Origin: Isosphaera sp.
Lineage (GTDB): Bacteria; Planctomycetota; Phycisphaerae; Phycisphaerales; UBA1924
DNA length: 64,000 nt
NCBI GenBank assembly: GCA_013822085.1
Contig: PNJV01000007.1
Location: forward strand, 1-64,000
Reading direction: 5' to 3'
This document shows positions 35,093 to 50,300 of this stretch, in pieces. Both the position numbers and the translations under genes were made by a program. The notes beneath the pieces are model-generated. The model was not told where the DNA came from. It saw only the letters and a program-made list of their open reading frames with translations, and did no database searches. Positions within the stretch are counted from its first letter, which is position 1, and each line of letters begins with the position of its first letter.

Positions 35093-37288
<2,196 letters not shown>

Positions 37289-37616
37289 TGCGGTTCTCCA
37301 GCAGCGGGCCGGCGGGGGCGGGGGGCCAGCGCCCCGGGACACCAGGGGCCAGGGCGCGGGCCGGCCGGACCAAGGGCGATCGTTCGTCGGCTCGGGCTGA
37401 TTGTCCAAAGCCGCGAGCCCGCGATTGTCGAGAAACCCGCCCCCAAGCCGCCACCGGGCACACGCCAAACGACAGCGCGACCGCCCAGGACAACAGCTCT
37501 GTCGCCCTGGGCGGGACGCCGCGGCAGTATCGGTCCTCGCTGCGAGCCGCGCCGAGCGCACGCCCGGCCCGGGTTCGCAGCCAATCGCACGGGGAGTCAT
37601 CCCCTCGTCAGGTCAA
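37289..37616. other. Intergenic upstream of glnN
   Basis: 328 bases between the small secreted protein gene and glnN, both minus. Contains the glnN ribosome-binding site next to the start and the presumed glnN promoter, but no clear -35/-10 pair stands out. No terminator hairpin with a U-tract was found for the upstream gene; a short AAAAAA lies right at its stop (37618-37624). Confidence 0.35.
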
Positions 37617-38045
37617 TCAAAAAAACGTGTCCAGACCACCGCCACCCCCGAAGCCCGGCGTGGGGAAGACGAAGAAGGCGAACACGACCTGGTTCGCCGC
37701 GACCGTCACCGTCTGCGAGAGCGACTGACCGCCGCCGTTAAGGGCGGTCACGACGTACGTGCCCGGGGGAACGGAGATCGCGTACGAGCCGGTGAACGGG
37801 TCGGAGCCCAGAAACGTTGCCACGGGGGCGCCGGTCGTGGCGTCGGTGATCATGATGAGTGGGAAGAAGATGTCCGTGTCTTCCTGGACCACAAAGCCGG
37901 TGATCACGCCGGTCGTCGCCGTCGGGGCCGGAGGAGTGGTGGGAGGCGGGAAAAAGAACGGCTGCACAGCCCCAGCAGGGCTGGGCGCGAGGAAACACAG
38001 CAGAGCCAGAGCGCAGAGCCCGAAGATTCGCGTTGCGATGCTCAT
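37617..38045 (-). CDS. Small secreted beta-sandwich protein (carboxypeptidase-regulatory-like)
   Basis: 142 residues. A signal peptide (RIFGLCALALLCFLAPSPAGA) is followed by a Pro/Thr linker and one domain resembling the carboxypeptidase regulatory-like/Cna-B fold: TGVITGFVVQED, PLIMITDATTGAPVATFLGSDPFTGSYAISVPPGTYVVTALN, with the closing SLSQTVTVAANQVVFAFFVF strand. The last 20 residues (PTPGFGGGGGLDTFF) end in an aromatic Phe-Phe, as seen in outer-membrane or surface proteins. Strong AGGAG precedes ATG 38045. Probably envelope-located; role unknown. Confidence 0.65.
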   Translation of the reverse strand: MSIATRIFGLCALALLCFLAPSPAGAVQPFFFPPPTTPPAPTATTGVITGFVVQEDTDIFFPLIMITDATTGAPVATFLGSDPFTGSYAISVPPGTYVVTALNGGGQSLSQTVTVAANQVVFAFFVFPTPGFGGGGGLDTFF

Positions 38046-38136
38046 GATCGAAAACTCCTGTGAGTGCAGGGCTGTTCTTCTTGGAACAGCCCGGGTGAAG
38101 CTCGCGCCGCCGCGGGACGCAAGCGCGCCATATATA
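38046..38136 (-). promoter_or_regulatory. Leader with hairpin and candidate -10 of the small secreted protein gene
   Basis: A 9-bp stem GGGCTGTTC/GAACAGCCC (38069-38077 with 38084-38092, 6-nt loop) stands just upstream of the AGGAG site. A TATATA palindrome at 38131-38136 could be the -10, giving an 80-base leader. No convincing -35. Confidence 0.45.
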
Positions 38137-38614
38137 CCCCAGATTGACGCGTGCTGCTACCCATATTCACACTCGCCCGGAGCATTACGCATATTCCCTG
38201 GTGCTTGGCAGTGCGAACAAAGTATTGACATCGGGCACGCTGCTGCGCACTGCACGCGCCCAGCCCAGCGCCGACCACAGCGCGCAGCCGGCGCGAGAAT
38301 CCGGCGCGAGAAGGCGCCGCTGCTGCGCAGGAAACACACGATCGTGTGATCGCTGACCCGCGCCACATCGGATCACGGCGCGGCAGATCGCGTCCGTCGC
38401 GGAGGCCGCGTCTGCCGCCTCGGCCCACGCGCACACACGGATGCGTGCGTGTGCGTGAGCGCGTGCGACCGCACGCCCCCGACGCAGCTCGCGGGGAAGC
38501 GATCGCGCGCAGGCACGCAGTCATCGGTGGTAGAGTGCCCTGCGCGTCCGCTGCGGGGGCGCGCCCCGGGCGCGTGCCGCGTCCGCACGCCGTCCAACCC
38601 GAAAGCGAGGGGTG
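38137..38614. other. Intergenic between divergent genes, otsA upstream region
   Basis: About 480 bases. The left part (38137-38240) is the least GC-rich stretch of the window and includes a TTGACA at 38225, with no matching -10 at 17 bases. The right part has alternating CACACACG/CGTGCGTGTG sequences (38425-38462) that could form a weak hairpin. TAGAGT near 38531 might be a -10 for otsA with an 80-base leader. No gene seen. Confidence 0.35.
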
Positions 38615-40029
<1,415 letters not shown>

Positions 40030-40033
<4 letters not shown>

Positions 40034-42657
40034 GCGAACCGGCCGCCCTGGCCCGACGCGCCGCGTCGGCCCCCATCCTGCTGGTGGGCTGCGACATGGA
40101 CGGCACGCTGGCCCCGATCGTCGCCGACCCGGCGCTGGCGCGCCCCGACGAGCGCGCCCTGCGGGCCCTGCGACGCCTGGCGTCGATGGGCCACACCCAC
40201 GCGGCGATCATCTCGGGGCGCGGCCTGGCCGACCTGACGCGGCTGGTGGGCCAGGTCGGCCCGCTCCGCCTGCTCGGCAGCCACGGCGCCGAGAGCGACC
40301 GCCCGGACCTCTCGGGCCTCGACACCGCCACCCGGGCCGACCTCGGGGCCGTCCGCGCAGCCGCGCTGGCGCAGATCGATTCCCCCGCCGACGGCGCCCC
40401 CCCCGCCGGCGCAGTCATCCCGGCCAACAGCCGCCCGCCAGCCCAGGCGCCGGGACGCGGCGCGTGGGTCGAGGACAAGCCGCTGGGCTTCACCGTGCAC
40501 CTGCGCGGCGCATCGCCCCAGACGCGGGCCCGGCTGGAGGCCGCCCTGGAACGCGCGACGGGCTCGGTGCCGGGCGTCAAGGTCCGCCGAGGCATCGAGA
40601 TCATCGAGGTCGCCGCGGTGCGCACCGACAAGGGCGACGCGCTGCGCGCCGTCCGCGCCCGCGTCGGGGCCACCGCCGCGGTCTTCATCGGCGACGACGC
40701 GACCGACGAGGACGCCTTCGCCGCCCTGGGCCCGGGCGACCTGGGCGTCAAGGTCGGCCCGGGCCAAACCTCGGCCTCGGCGTGCCTGGCCGACCCGCGG
40801 GGCGTCGCCGAGTTCCTCGAGGCCCTGGCCCAGGAGCGGGCCGCGTGGCTGGCCGCCCGCGGCCTGGTCCCGATCGAGCGCCACTCGGTGCTCTCGGACC
40901 AGCGCACCCTCGCCGTGATGACCCCCGACGCGCGCGTGGTCTGGCTCTGCCTGCCGCGGATCGACTCGTCGGCGATCTTCTCGGCGCTCGTCGGCGGGCC
41001 CGCGGGCGGGGCGTTCGAGATCCGGCCGACCGGCGACCCCGGCCCGCCCACGCAGCGGTACGAGCCCGACTCGTTCGTCCTGGTCACGCGCTGGCCGGGC
41101 CTGAGCGTGACCGACTACTTCGATTGCGCCGGCGGGCGCGCCTACCAGCGCGCGGGGCGATCGGACCTGATCCGCGTCATCGAGGGCCCCGGCGAGGCGG
41201 CGATCCGCTTTGCGCCCCGCCTGGAGTTCGGGCGCCTGCGCACGGCCCTGCGCCCGATCGAGGGCGGCCTGGGCCTGGAGATCGACGGCGCCGCCGACCC
41301 GATCGTCCTCTTCAGCCCGGGCGTGCGCTGGGAGATCCTCGCCGAGGGACACCACCACAGCGCCACGGCACGCGTCAGACCCGCCGAGGCGCCGGGGGGA
41401 GCCGTCACGCTCGAGCTGCGCTACGGGACCGGCAACCCAAGGCCGCATCTGCGCCCCGAGGCCGAGCGGCGGGCCGCGACCCAGCGCTTCTGGGGCGGCT
41501 GGGCCGGGACGCTGCGCCTGCCGCGCGTCCACGGCGAGCTGGTCCGGCGCAGCGCCCTGGTGCTCAAGGCGCTGTGCCACGGCCCGACCGGGTCGATCGC
41601 CGCCGCGGGCACCACCTCGCTGCCGGAGCAGCTCGGGGGCGTGCGCAACTGGGACTACCGCTTCTGCTGGCCGCGCGACGCGGCGATGTCCGCCGCTGCG
41701 CTGGTCCGCCTGGGCAACACCGGCATGGCCATGAAGCTCCTGGACTGGGTGCTGGGCATCGTCGATCGCTGCGAGTCCCCCGACCGCCTCTGCCCCATCT
41801 ACACCGTCACCGGCTCGCACCTGGGCACCGAGGCCGAGCTGACCGAGGTGCCCGGCTACGGCGACAGCCGCCCGGTGCGCGTCGGCAACGCCGCCGCCAG
41901 CCAGGTCCAGCTGGACGTCTTCGGGCCCATCGCCGACCTGGTGGCTCGCCTCACCGAGCAGGGCGCCCCGATCTCCCCCGACCACTGGCGCCTGGTGCGA
42001 GCCATGGTCGCCGCCGTCGAGGCGCGCTGGCGCGAGCCCGACCACGGCATCTGGGAGATCCGCGGCGCCAAGCGCCACCACGTCCACAGCAAGGTGATGT
42101 GCTGGCACACCGTCGACCGCGCGCTGGTCGTCCAGGACGCCGTCCTGGGGCGACAGAGCGCCGAGTGGCTCGACCTGCGCCAGCGCATCGGGCGCGACGC
42201 CCTGGCCGGCGGCTGGAGCGACCGCCTCGGGGCCTTCGCTATCGCCTACGGCGCCGACGAGCCCGACGCGGCCACGCTCTGGGTCGGCCTCTCGGGCCTG
42301 CTGCCCCCAACCGACGACCGCTTCGCCCGCACCGTCGACGCCGTCGACCGCCTGCTCCGCCGCGGGCCCACCGTCTACAGGTACACCGCCAACGACGACC
42401 TGCCGGGCACCGAGGGCGGCTTCTCGATCTGCCTCTCGTGGCTCATCGAGTCCCTCGTCCTCCTGGGCAGGCTCGACCGCGCCGCCGAGCTCCTGGACCA
42501 GCTGGCGGCCCTGGCCGGGCCGACCGGCCTGATGTCCGAGCAGTTCGACCCCGCCCACGGCATCGCCCTGGGCAACTTCCCGCAGGCCTACTCCCACCTG
42601 GGCCTGATCAACGCTGCCACAGCGGTCGATCGGGCGCTCGCTGCGCGGGGCCGATAG
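40030..42657 (+). CDS. otsB: Trehalose-6-phosphate phosphatase fused to a GH15 glycosidase
   Basis: 875 residues. Residues 1-275 are OtsB, a HAD phosphatase that removes the phosphate from trehalose 6-phosphate: CDMDGTLAPIV, IISGRGLADL, LLGSHGAE and FIGDDATDEDAFAAL. Residues 280-875 are a glycoside hydrolase family 15 protein (glucoamylase/trehalase type): IERHSVLSDQRTLAVMTPDARVVWLCLPRIDS, VRNWDYRFCWPRDAAMSAAAL, the HGIWEIRG segment with the probable general-acid Glu, HVHSKVMCWHTVDRAL, and GLMSEQFDPAHGIALGNFPQAYSHLGLINAA with the probable general base. The fusion places a trehalose-making phosphatase and a potentially trehalose-hydrolysing or alpha-glucan domain on one chain. Whether the GH15 half acts on trehalose is inferred. 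Confidence 0.88.
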
Positions 42658-42660
42658 GCT
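42655..42660 (+). promoter_or_regulatory. Putative -10 element of the lipoprotein gene (leaderless)
   Basis: TAGGCT overlaps the stop of the upstream gene and lies 5 nt before ATG 42666. Confidence 0.3.
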
Positions 42661-42665
42661 TGTGC

Positions 42666-43115
42666 ATGCCCCAGCCGCGTCCTGCGCCCGTGACCGCACC
42701 GCGAGCAGGCGCCCGCGCCGCGTGCGCCTGCGCCTTGGCCGGCGCGCTGGCGGCCGGGTGCGCCAGCGGCTCGCCCCTGCGCCTGACGGTCCGCGACGCC
42801 ACCACCCACGCGCCGGCGGCCGGCCTGGACGTGCTGGTCATCGACCAGCGCCCGGTCCACCCCCTGGACATCTACTCCCAGGTCTTCTGGCCCGAGCCGG
42901 TGCTCATGCGCGTCACGACCGGCGCCGACGGCTCGGCCCGCCTGCCCGGGGCCGTCAGCGCGCCGCTGGCCATCCGCGCCGTGCGCCCCGACGGCACCAC
43001 CGCCGAGTGGTTCTTCCTGCGGCACCCAGCAGCGGAGTACGCCGGCACCTGGGTGCCCTCCGAGCCCACCGTGGGCAGGCCAAGCGCGCTGGAGATGTCG
43101 TTCGCCCGGCCATGA
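42666..43115 (+). CDS. Lipoprotein with a transthyretin/carboxypeptidase-regulatory-like domain
   Basis: 149 residues. Signal with lipobox LAAGC, then a beta-rich domain beginning LRLTVRDATTHAPAAGLDVLVIDQ and continuing with RVTTGADGSARLPGAVSAPLAIRAVRPDGTTAEW, the strand pattern of regulatory-like or Cna-B folds. Starts 8 bases after the otsB-GH15 stop, so it may be cotranscribed with trehalose genes, although a TAGGCT at leaderless spacing suggests an own promoter. No enzymatic motif. Confidence 0.65.
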   Translation: MPQPRPAPVTAPRAGARAACACALAGALAAGCASGSPLRLTVRDATTHAPAAGLDVLVIDQRPVHPLDIYSQVFWPEPVLMRVTTGADGSARLPGAVSAPLAIRAVRPDGTTAEWFFLRHPAAEYAGTWVPSEPTVGRPSALEMSFARP

Positions 43116-43172
43116 TGGGCCAAGGCGCAGCACGCGGCTGACGGATCGGCGGGGTGCCCAGCGGCCGGGCCG

Positions 43173-44282
<1,110 letters not shown>

Positions 44283-44361
44283 GCCGGGGCTCCGGCCCGG
44301 GGCGCCGCCCCGCGCGGGCGCCCCGCGGCGGCCCACCGGGCCCCGGTTGTCTCCAAGCCAG

Positions 44362-44435
44362 AGGCCGCGGTCGGATTCGAACCGACGGTAAACGGATTTG
44401 CAATCCGCCCCATTAGACCACTCTGGCACGCGGCC
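44362..44435 (-). tRNA. tRNA-Cys (GCA)
   Basis: 74 nt, minus strand. Acceptor GGCCGCG (plus 44429-44435) pairs with CGCGGCC (plus 44363-44369); the discriminator is U, the cysteine identity base. Anticodon stem GGATT/AATCC carries GCA, and the T loop is GTTCGAATC. CCA is not encoded. It lies 79 bases upstream of moxR on the same strand and could share its promoter. Confidence 0.95.
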
Positions 44436-44548
44436 GTTCTCACGCTGGATCCTTCGCCCCGGCACCGGCCGCGTCCACGCGCAGCATCGGCGATCTCTGC
44501 GCCGCCCCGCGGCCGTGTATCCTCCGGCTCCACGCCCCGCCGCCACCC

Positions 44549-45478
44549 ATGCGCCGAGCCCTGAGAACCATCACCGACTCCCTCCGCAAAGACCCCACCG
44601 TCAGGTCGGTCGCGCGCCGCGCCGTCTGGCTGATCCCCGACCTGCCCTGGACCGTGCGCATCCCCGACGTCGGGCCGCTGCGCATCCGCCTTCGACGCAA
44701 CCGCTACCTGTTCTGGGAGCACCCGCTGGTCAACGACTGGCTCATGATGTCCGCCTTCGAGCGGATGATCAGGCCCGGCGACGTGGTCTACGACATCGGC
44801 GGGGCGATCGGGCTCTACACGCGCGTCCTGAGCCACTGGTTCGGGCCCTTGCGCGTGGTCACCATCGAGCCCATGTCGGCCAACGTCCAGCAGATCCGCC
44901 GCAACGTGGCCCTGGGCGGCCTGCTCGAGCGGGTCACGGTCCTGCACATGGCGGCCGCCGACCGCGAGGGCTACGAGGACCTCCAGATCGACGACATCAT
45001 GTCGGGCACGGCGGTCCTCGACCGCGTGACCGGGGGCCGGGCCTCCCACGGCCGCCAGCACCTGGGGCTGCCGCCGAAGGTCGAGCGCGTCCGCGTGCGG
45101 ACGATCGACGGGATCATCGCCGACGGCACGGCGCCGCCGCCGGCGTTCATCAAGATCGACACCGAGGGGGCCGAGGGCGACGTGCTCCGCGGGGCACGCC
45201 GGACCATCGACCAGCACCGCCCGCGCCTGGCCATCGCGCTCCACGGCGACGACAAGGCCCGCGACTGCGCAGCCGTGCTGGCCGGGCACGGCTACCACGT
45301 GGCCGGGTGGGTCAGCACGCCCGGCTCGCCGCGCGTCTACGCCGCCATCACCCCCGACAACGTCGGGGCGCTGGCCGACAACAACATCATCGCCTCGGCC
45401 GACCCCGCCGACGTGGCCACCGAGCCGCCCCGGCTGACCTCCGCCCCGCGCCGCGGCCCACGCCCGCCGGGCAGCTAA
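44549..45478 (+). CDS. FkbM family methyltransferase
   Basis: 309 residues. SAM-dependent methyltransferase of the FkbM type, often found in glycan or O-antigen modification. Motif I is [17 protein letters not shown], motif post-[21 protein letters not shown], and the signature [20 protein letters not shown] contains the DxExAE motif. A disordered Pro/Arg tail of about 25 residues ends the protein. Starts about 110 bases after the tRNA-Cys gene on the opposite strand. A TATCCT at about 44518 could be its -10 with a short leader; no Shine-Dalgarno. Confidence 0.85.
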   Translation: MRRALRTITDSLRKDPTVRSVARRAVWLIPDLPWTVRIPDVGPLRIRLRRNRYLFWEHPLVNDWLMMSAFERMIRPGDVVYDIGGAIGLYTRVLSHWFGPLRVVTIEPMSANVQQIRRNVALGGLLERVTVLHMAAADREGYEDLQIDDIMSGTAVLDRVTGGRASHGRQHLGLPPKVERVRVRTIDGIIADGTAPPPAFIKIDTEGAEGDVLRGARRTIDQHRPRLAIALHGDDKARDCAAVLAGHGYHVAGWVSTPGSPRVYAAITPDNVGALADNNIIASADPADVATEPPRLTSAPRRGPRPPGS

Positions 45479-45578
45479 CAGCACGCACGCGGCGATCTGT
45501 GCGGGGCCGGCGCCCCCCGGTCCGATCAATCCCCGGTCCCGTCCATCACCCACCACGCCCCCGGCCGAGGCCCCCGGC

Positions 45579-46163
45579 ATGACCAACCGCCCAGCACCGT
45601 CACCATCCCGCACACGCCGGTCGATCGCTGGCGCGCTCGTCGGCGCCGCACTGCTGGCGGCCGTCTCGGCGTCGCTGGCCCGCCCGCCCGCTCCCCCCCC
45701 GCCCACCCCCGCGGCTCCCCCGACTTCCCCCACTTCCCCCACGCCGCCGGGCCGACCGACCGACCCCGAGCAGATCATCCGCGACCTTGAGCGGGCCACC
45801 CGCCCGCCCTCGTCCCCCGAAGCGCCCGCCGCCCGCGCTCCGGGCCCCGCGCCCGCCACGATCCCCGGCTCACGGCTGCTGCGCGAGGGCTCGTTCCTGA
45901 CCGACCGCAGAGCCCGGCTCAGCCGCGGCTCGGGCGGCGAATGGCAGGCCGTCTTCGACGCCGACGCCGCGGGCCAGGCCGACCCGCCCATGACCCTCCA
46001 GCCGTGCCAGAACCTCCAGGCCATGGAGGCCATCGTCGAGGGCGGCTCACCCAACGCCGTCTTTAGCCTCTCGGGGCAGGTCTTTGTCTATCGAGGCCGC
46101 AACTACCTGCTGCCGCTGATCTACCGCATCGAGCGCCGCGGCGACGTGACCACCGGCGGCTGA
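45579..46163 (+). CDS. Exported protein of unknown function
   Basis: 194 residues. An Arg-rich n-region and a hydrophobic core GALVGAALLAAVSASLARPP serve as a signal or anchor. Then 60 Pro/Ser/Thr-rich residues, and a compact C-terminal domain of 95 residues: SRLLREGSFLTDRRARLSRG, EWQAVFDADAAGQADPPMTLQPCQNLQAMEAIV, SLSGQVFVYRGRNYLLPLIYRI. The MTLQPCQNL...VFVYRGRNYLL pattern suggests a conserved planctomycete envelope family, but I cannot name it. CGAGG lies 9 nt before ATG 45579. Confidence 0.6.
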   Translation: MTNRPAPSPSRTRRSIAGALVGAALLAAVSASLARPPAPPPPTPAAPPTSPTSPTPPGRPTDPEQIIRDLERATRPPSSPEAPAARAPGPAPATIPGSRLLREGSFLTDRRARLSRGSGGEWQAVFDADAAGQADPPMTLQPCQNLQAMEAIVEGGSPNAVFSLSGQVFVYRGRNYLLPLIYRIERRGDVTTGG

Positions 46164-46172
46164 GGCTCAAGC

Positions 46173-47363
46173 TCAGTCGGCGTCGTCGGCTGCGGGCGCG
46201 TCGCCTGGCGTGGCGGGGGTGTGGCCGTCGGCCGGGGGGAGCGCGGCCTCCTCGGCGCGGGCGCTGCGCCCGATGAGGTCGTAGCAGGTCGCAAGCAGGC
46301 CCACCAGCGGGAACCGCGTGCCCTCGAAGGGGCTGGCGCCCAGCCGGCGCAGCAGGACGTGGCTCACCTCGGGCTCGCGGATCGGGAGCTCCAGGGCCTC
46401 GAGCGCCTCCCCGGGCGTCCAGAACGAGCCCAGCGCCCGTTCGAGGCCCGGCGTCGCCCCGGCGTCATCGACACCCGGCAGCCTGGGCACGTAGACCGGG
46501 ACCGGCCGGCCCGGGGCGCCGGCGTCGTCGCTGCCCGGCCCGCCGACGGCGCGCTTCTGGCGGAAGCGTTCGAGCAGGTCCTCGCGGGCCAGCCCGCGCA
46601 GATGGAAGATCAGGAATGGGTCGCTCCCGAGCCGGTCGCCGACCAGCGCCATCACGCAGCAGACGTGCTTGCACCAGGGCGACTGGGGCGCCTCCGGGTG
46701 GGCCATGCCCAGGGCGCTGCGCACGGCGCGGTTGGCCGTGGCGCATGTGCACGAGACCGTCAGGTCGCTCGCCAGCGACGGGAACAGCCGCAGGCCGTGG
46801 GGCGCAAAGCACTCCTCGATCACCGCGGGCACGTCCCCGGCCAGCAGCCCCGCCACGTGGCGGGCCTCGGCGGCCATGCTCGCCAGGGCGTGCTCCCACT
46901 CCCCGAACTCGAAGACCGGCAGGCGGACCTCGACGCCGTAGGCCGCCGGGAGCCGGCCCTGCACCCGGGCCGTGATCCGGCCGTGATCGGTCGCCAGCGA
47001 GCGCGCCTGGCCCATCTGGGCGTAGCGGAGGCCCTCGGCCATGGCCTCGTTTGGCGCCAGCTCCTCGACCAGGCGCATCCACCGCTGGCTGGACCAGGCC
47101 CGACAGACCGCCCCGTCCTTGGCCGCCAGGCGCACCCCGCCGCGGACCTTCTTGGGGTGCATCGTGGGGGCCGCCGGTCGCGGCGCCACGATCTGCCGCG
47201 GGGGCACGCCCTGGGCGGTCCCTTCGCGGATGAGCCCGTCACGGATGGGCCCCGCGCCCAAGGGGCCGGCGTGGGCCCGCGGGGGCGCGTCGCCGGCGGG
47301 GGGGCTCGGCGGGTGCCCCGCGGGGTCGGGGGACGCGCCCGATGGGGCTGGGGGGTGGCTCAC
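46173..47363 (-). CDS. SWIM zinc-finger protein, partner of the SNF2 helicase
   Basis: 396 residues, GTG start overlapping the helicase stop (GTGA). Contains a SWIM motif: SCTCATANRAV..., then SPWCKHVCCVMA, i.e. CxC...CxH in the spacing of this family, a zinc-binding DNA or protein interaction unit. The preceding 100 residues form the usual SWIM-associated region (RITARVQG...VRLPVFEFGEW). Both termini are Pro/Ala-rich. SWIM proteins translationally coupled to SNF2 helicases are a recurrent bacterial pair of uncertain role, possibly in DNA repair or chromosome maintenance. Confidence 0.8.
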   Translation of the reverse strand: MSHPPAPSGASPDPAGHPPSPPAGDAPPRAHAGPLGAGPIRDGLIREGTAQGVPPRQIVAPRPAAPTMHPKKVRGGVRLAAKDGAVCRAWSSQRWMRLVEELAPNEAMAEGLRYAQMGQARSLATDHGRITARVQGRLPAAYGVEVRLPVFEFGEWEHALASMAAEARHVAGLLAGDVPAVIEECFAPHGLRLFPSLASDLTVSCTCATANRAVRSALGMAHPEAPQSPWCKHVCCVMALVGDRLGSDPFLIFHLRGLAREDLLERFRQKRAVGGPGSDDAGAPGRPVPVYVPRLPGVDDAGATPGLERALGSFWTPGEALEALELPIREPEVSHVLLRRLGASPFEGTRFPLVGLLATCYDLIGRSARAEEAALPPADGHTPATPGDAPAADDAD

Positions 47364-50300
47364 GCGGTGGCTCCCGCGGCCCGGTCGGCGTCGCCGGGCG
47401 TGTCGGACTCGGCGGGGTCGGCCTCGACGGCGCCCGGGCGGAGCATGAGCACGTCGCGCAGCTGGGAGAGGTTCAGCTCGGTCAGCCAGGCCTCGCCCGA
47501 GCCGATGACGTTCTCGGCCAGGTCGCTCTTGAGCTCGATCATCTGGTCGATGCGCTCCTCGAGCGTGCCCGAGACGACGAACTTGTGCACCTGCACCGAG
47601 CGGGTCTGGCCGATGCGGAAGGCGCGGTCGGTGGCCTGGTTCTCCACGGCCGGGTTCCACCAGCGGTCGAAGTGGAAGACGTGGTTGGCGGCGGTGAGGT
47701 TGAGCCCGACGCCGCCGGCCTTGAGCGAGAGCACAAAGACGGGGCAGCGCGGGTCGCCGCGCTGGAAGCGGGCCACCATCTCGTCGCGCGCCTGGGCGGG
47801 GGTGCCGCCGTGGAGGAGGAGCACCTCGCGGTCCAGCTCGCGGCGGAGCATGCCCGAGAGGAGCTCGGCCATGGTCCGGAACTGCGTGAAGACCACCGCG
47901 CGACCGCCCGAGGCGAGGACCTCGTCGAGCATCTCGACCAGGCGGACGCACTTGCCGCTGCGCCCCGGGCGTGCCTGGGCGTGGGCGGCTTGGCCCTGGG
48001 CCGGGGCGTCCTCGGGCTCGTCGGGGGCCAGGGCGGCGCGGTCGGGCGCGGGGCCCTGGGCCGGGAGCAGCTCGATCAAGGCCGGGTGGTCGCAGATCTG
48101 CTTGAGGCGGACCAGGCCGGCCAGGATGGCGCCGCGCCGAGCGATGCCCTCGGCCCGCTCGGCCTCGGCGAGCATCCGCCGCACCGTGACCTCGTAGAGC
48201 TGGGCCTGCTCGGGCGTGAGGTAGCAGAACTCCTTGGTCTCGACCTTCTCGGGCAGGTCGGCGATGACGGTCGGGTCGGTCTTGAGCCGGCGCAGGACGA
48301 AGGGCCGCACCAGCGAGCGCAGCTGGGAGGCGCGGTGCTGGTCGCGGTAGCGCTCGATGGGCGCGGCAAAGCGCGTGCGGAACTCGTGCACGCTCCCGAG
48401 CACGCCGGGGTTGAGGAAGTCCATGATCGACCAGAGCTCGCTCAGGCGGTTCTCGATGGGGGTGCCGGTCAGGGCCACGCGGCGGGGCGCGTCGATGGCG
48501 CGGATGGCCTGGGCCTGCTTGGCCGCGGGGTTCTTGATGTTCTGGGCCTCGTCCAGGGCCACGCGGCCCCAGGGGACCTGGGCCAGGTCGTCGCGGTCGC
48601 GGTGGGCCAGGCTGTAGGTCGTGACCACCAGCTCGTGGGCCGCGGCCGACTCGAAGAGCTCGCGCCCCGTCAGGCGGTCGGCCCCGTGGTGCACCAGCAC
48701 GCGCAGGTCGGGGGCGAAGCGCCGCGTCTCGCGCACCCAGTTGCCCACCACCGACATGGGCACGACCAGCAGCGTCGGGCCCGGCGGCTGGGCCGGGTCG
48801 GCGCCTGGCTGGCCCTGGCGCTCGCGGTGCTCGGCGTGCTCGTGGGCCAGCAGGGCCAGGAACTGGATCGTCTTGCCCAGGCCCATGTCGTCGGCCAGGC
48901 ACGCCCCCAGGCCGATGCGGTCCAGGAAGGCCATCCACGAGAGGCCCTTGATCTGGTACGGCCGAAGCGAGCCGACGAAGCCCTTGGGCTGCTCGAGGAT
49001 CGGCACGCCGCTGCCCAGGCCCTCGCCCCCCGCCGAGGCGCCGCCGGCTGCGCCCTGGGCCCCGCCGGCGCCCGCCGGGGCGCCCTGGGGGGCCCCGCCC
49101 AGGAGCGCCGAGGCCCAGCCCGACACGTCAAGGCCCAGCACCGGCAGGCCCGTCTGGCGCACGTCGGCGGCGTAGGCCAGGCGCAGGGCGCGGCCCAGCT
49201 CGATCCGCCCGCCGGGGTTCTGGCGGATGAACTCCATGGCGTGGCGCAGGTCCTCCGGGCGGACCTCCACCCACCGGCCCCCGACCATCACCAGGGGGCT
49301 GCGCGTGGCGGCGAGCTTCTCGAACTCGGCAAGCGAGAGCGTCGTGTCGCCCAGGGAGATCTGCCACTGGTAGCCCACAAGCGTGTGCAGGCCCACCCGC
49401 GACGGGGCGGCGGCGCCGGGCGCCGGGGTCAGGGCGGGCAGCTCGCCGCTGTCGATGGCCAGGCGCACGCCGATCCGCGCCGAGGGCGTGTCCCACCACC
49501 GCGGGACGACGACGCCGAAGCCCTGCTCGATGAGCACCGAGCGGTGCTCGCGCAGGAACTCGTAGGCGGCGGCGGTGCCCAGGCTCACGCGCGACGGCTC
49601 GCCCTGGGCCAGCGCGTCCTCGACGGGCTTGTAGAGCCGCGCTGCGCGCCCGATCTCGGCAAGGAGCGTCTCCTGCGGGCGGTCCAGCCGCACGCTCCGG
49701 CCCGCGCGGCCCGAGCCGGCCACGACGGCCCCCCCCGTGGGCATGCCCCAGACCTCCGAGGCCTCCACGAGCACGTCGTGGTCCTCGGTGGATTGGAGCA
49801 GGAACGCCAGCGGCCAGGTCAGCCCCGGGCCGGGCGCCGCCAGGTCCTCGGGCAGGCCCAGGTCCAGGGGCTCGGAGAGGCGCAGGCACAGCCGCCAGCC
49901 CCCCTCGGCCCCGCGCTGATCCAGCACGCCCACCCAGGAGCGCACACGCCGGATGACCTCGGTGCGCCGCTCGGGCCCGGCGCGGACCTGCGGCGCAGCG
50001 GCCAGCAGGCCCGTCAGCCACGCCACGTGCGGGTCGGCGCCGGGGTCGCGGCCCTCGATGGTCTCGCCCATCGTCTCGCGCAGGAGCACCTGGCGGCACT
50101 CGGCGTCGCAGGCGCGGGTCAGGAAGTCGTCGAGCACGGGCCAGGCGGCGTGCTCCAGGCGGTCGACGCCGCACCGGGCCGCGCCGGGCATCGCCGCAAG
50201 CAGGGCCCGGACGCGCTCGAGCGTGCCCTCGTCGGCCAGCCAGGGCTGCCACAGCCCCCGCACCCCGCCGCCCACCTCCTGCATCACCGACGGCACGATG

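Noticed and set aside
38225-38260. TTGACA-based promoter for otsA
   Set aside because: A consensus -35 is present but no acceptable -10 lies 16-18 bases downstream, and it is nearly 400 bases from the gene.
44283-44546. N-terminal extension of MoxR
   Set aside because: It includes the peptide [19 protein letters not shown], which is the conceptual translation of the tRNA-Cys gene; a GTG with a ribosome site at 44282 is the better start.
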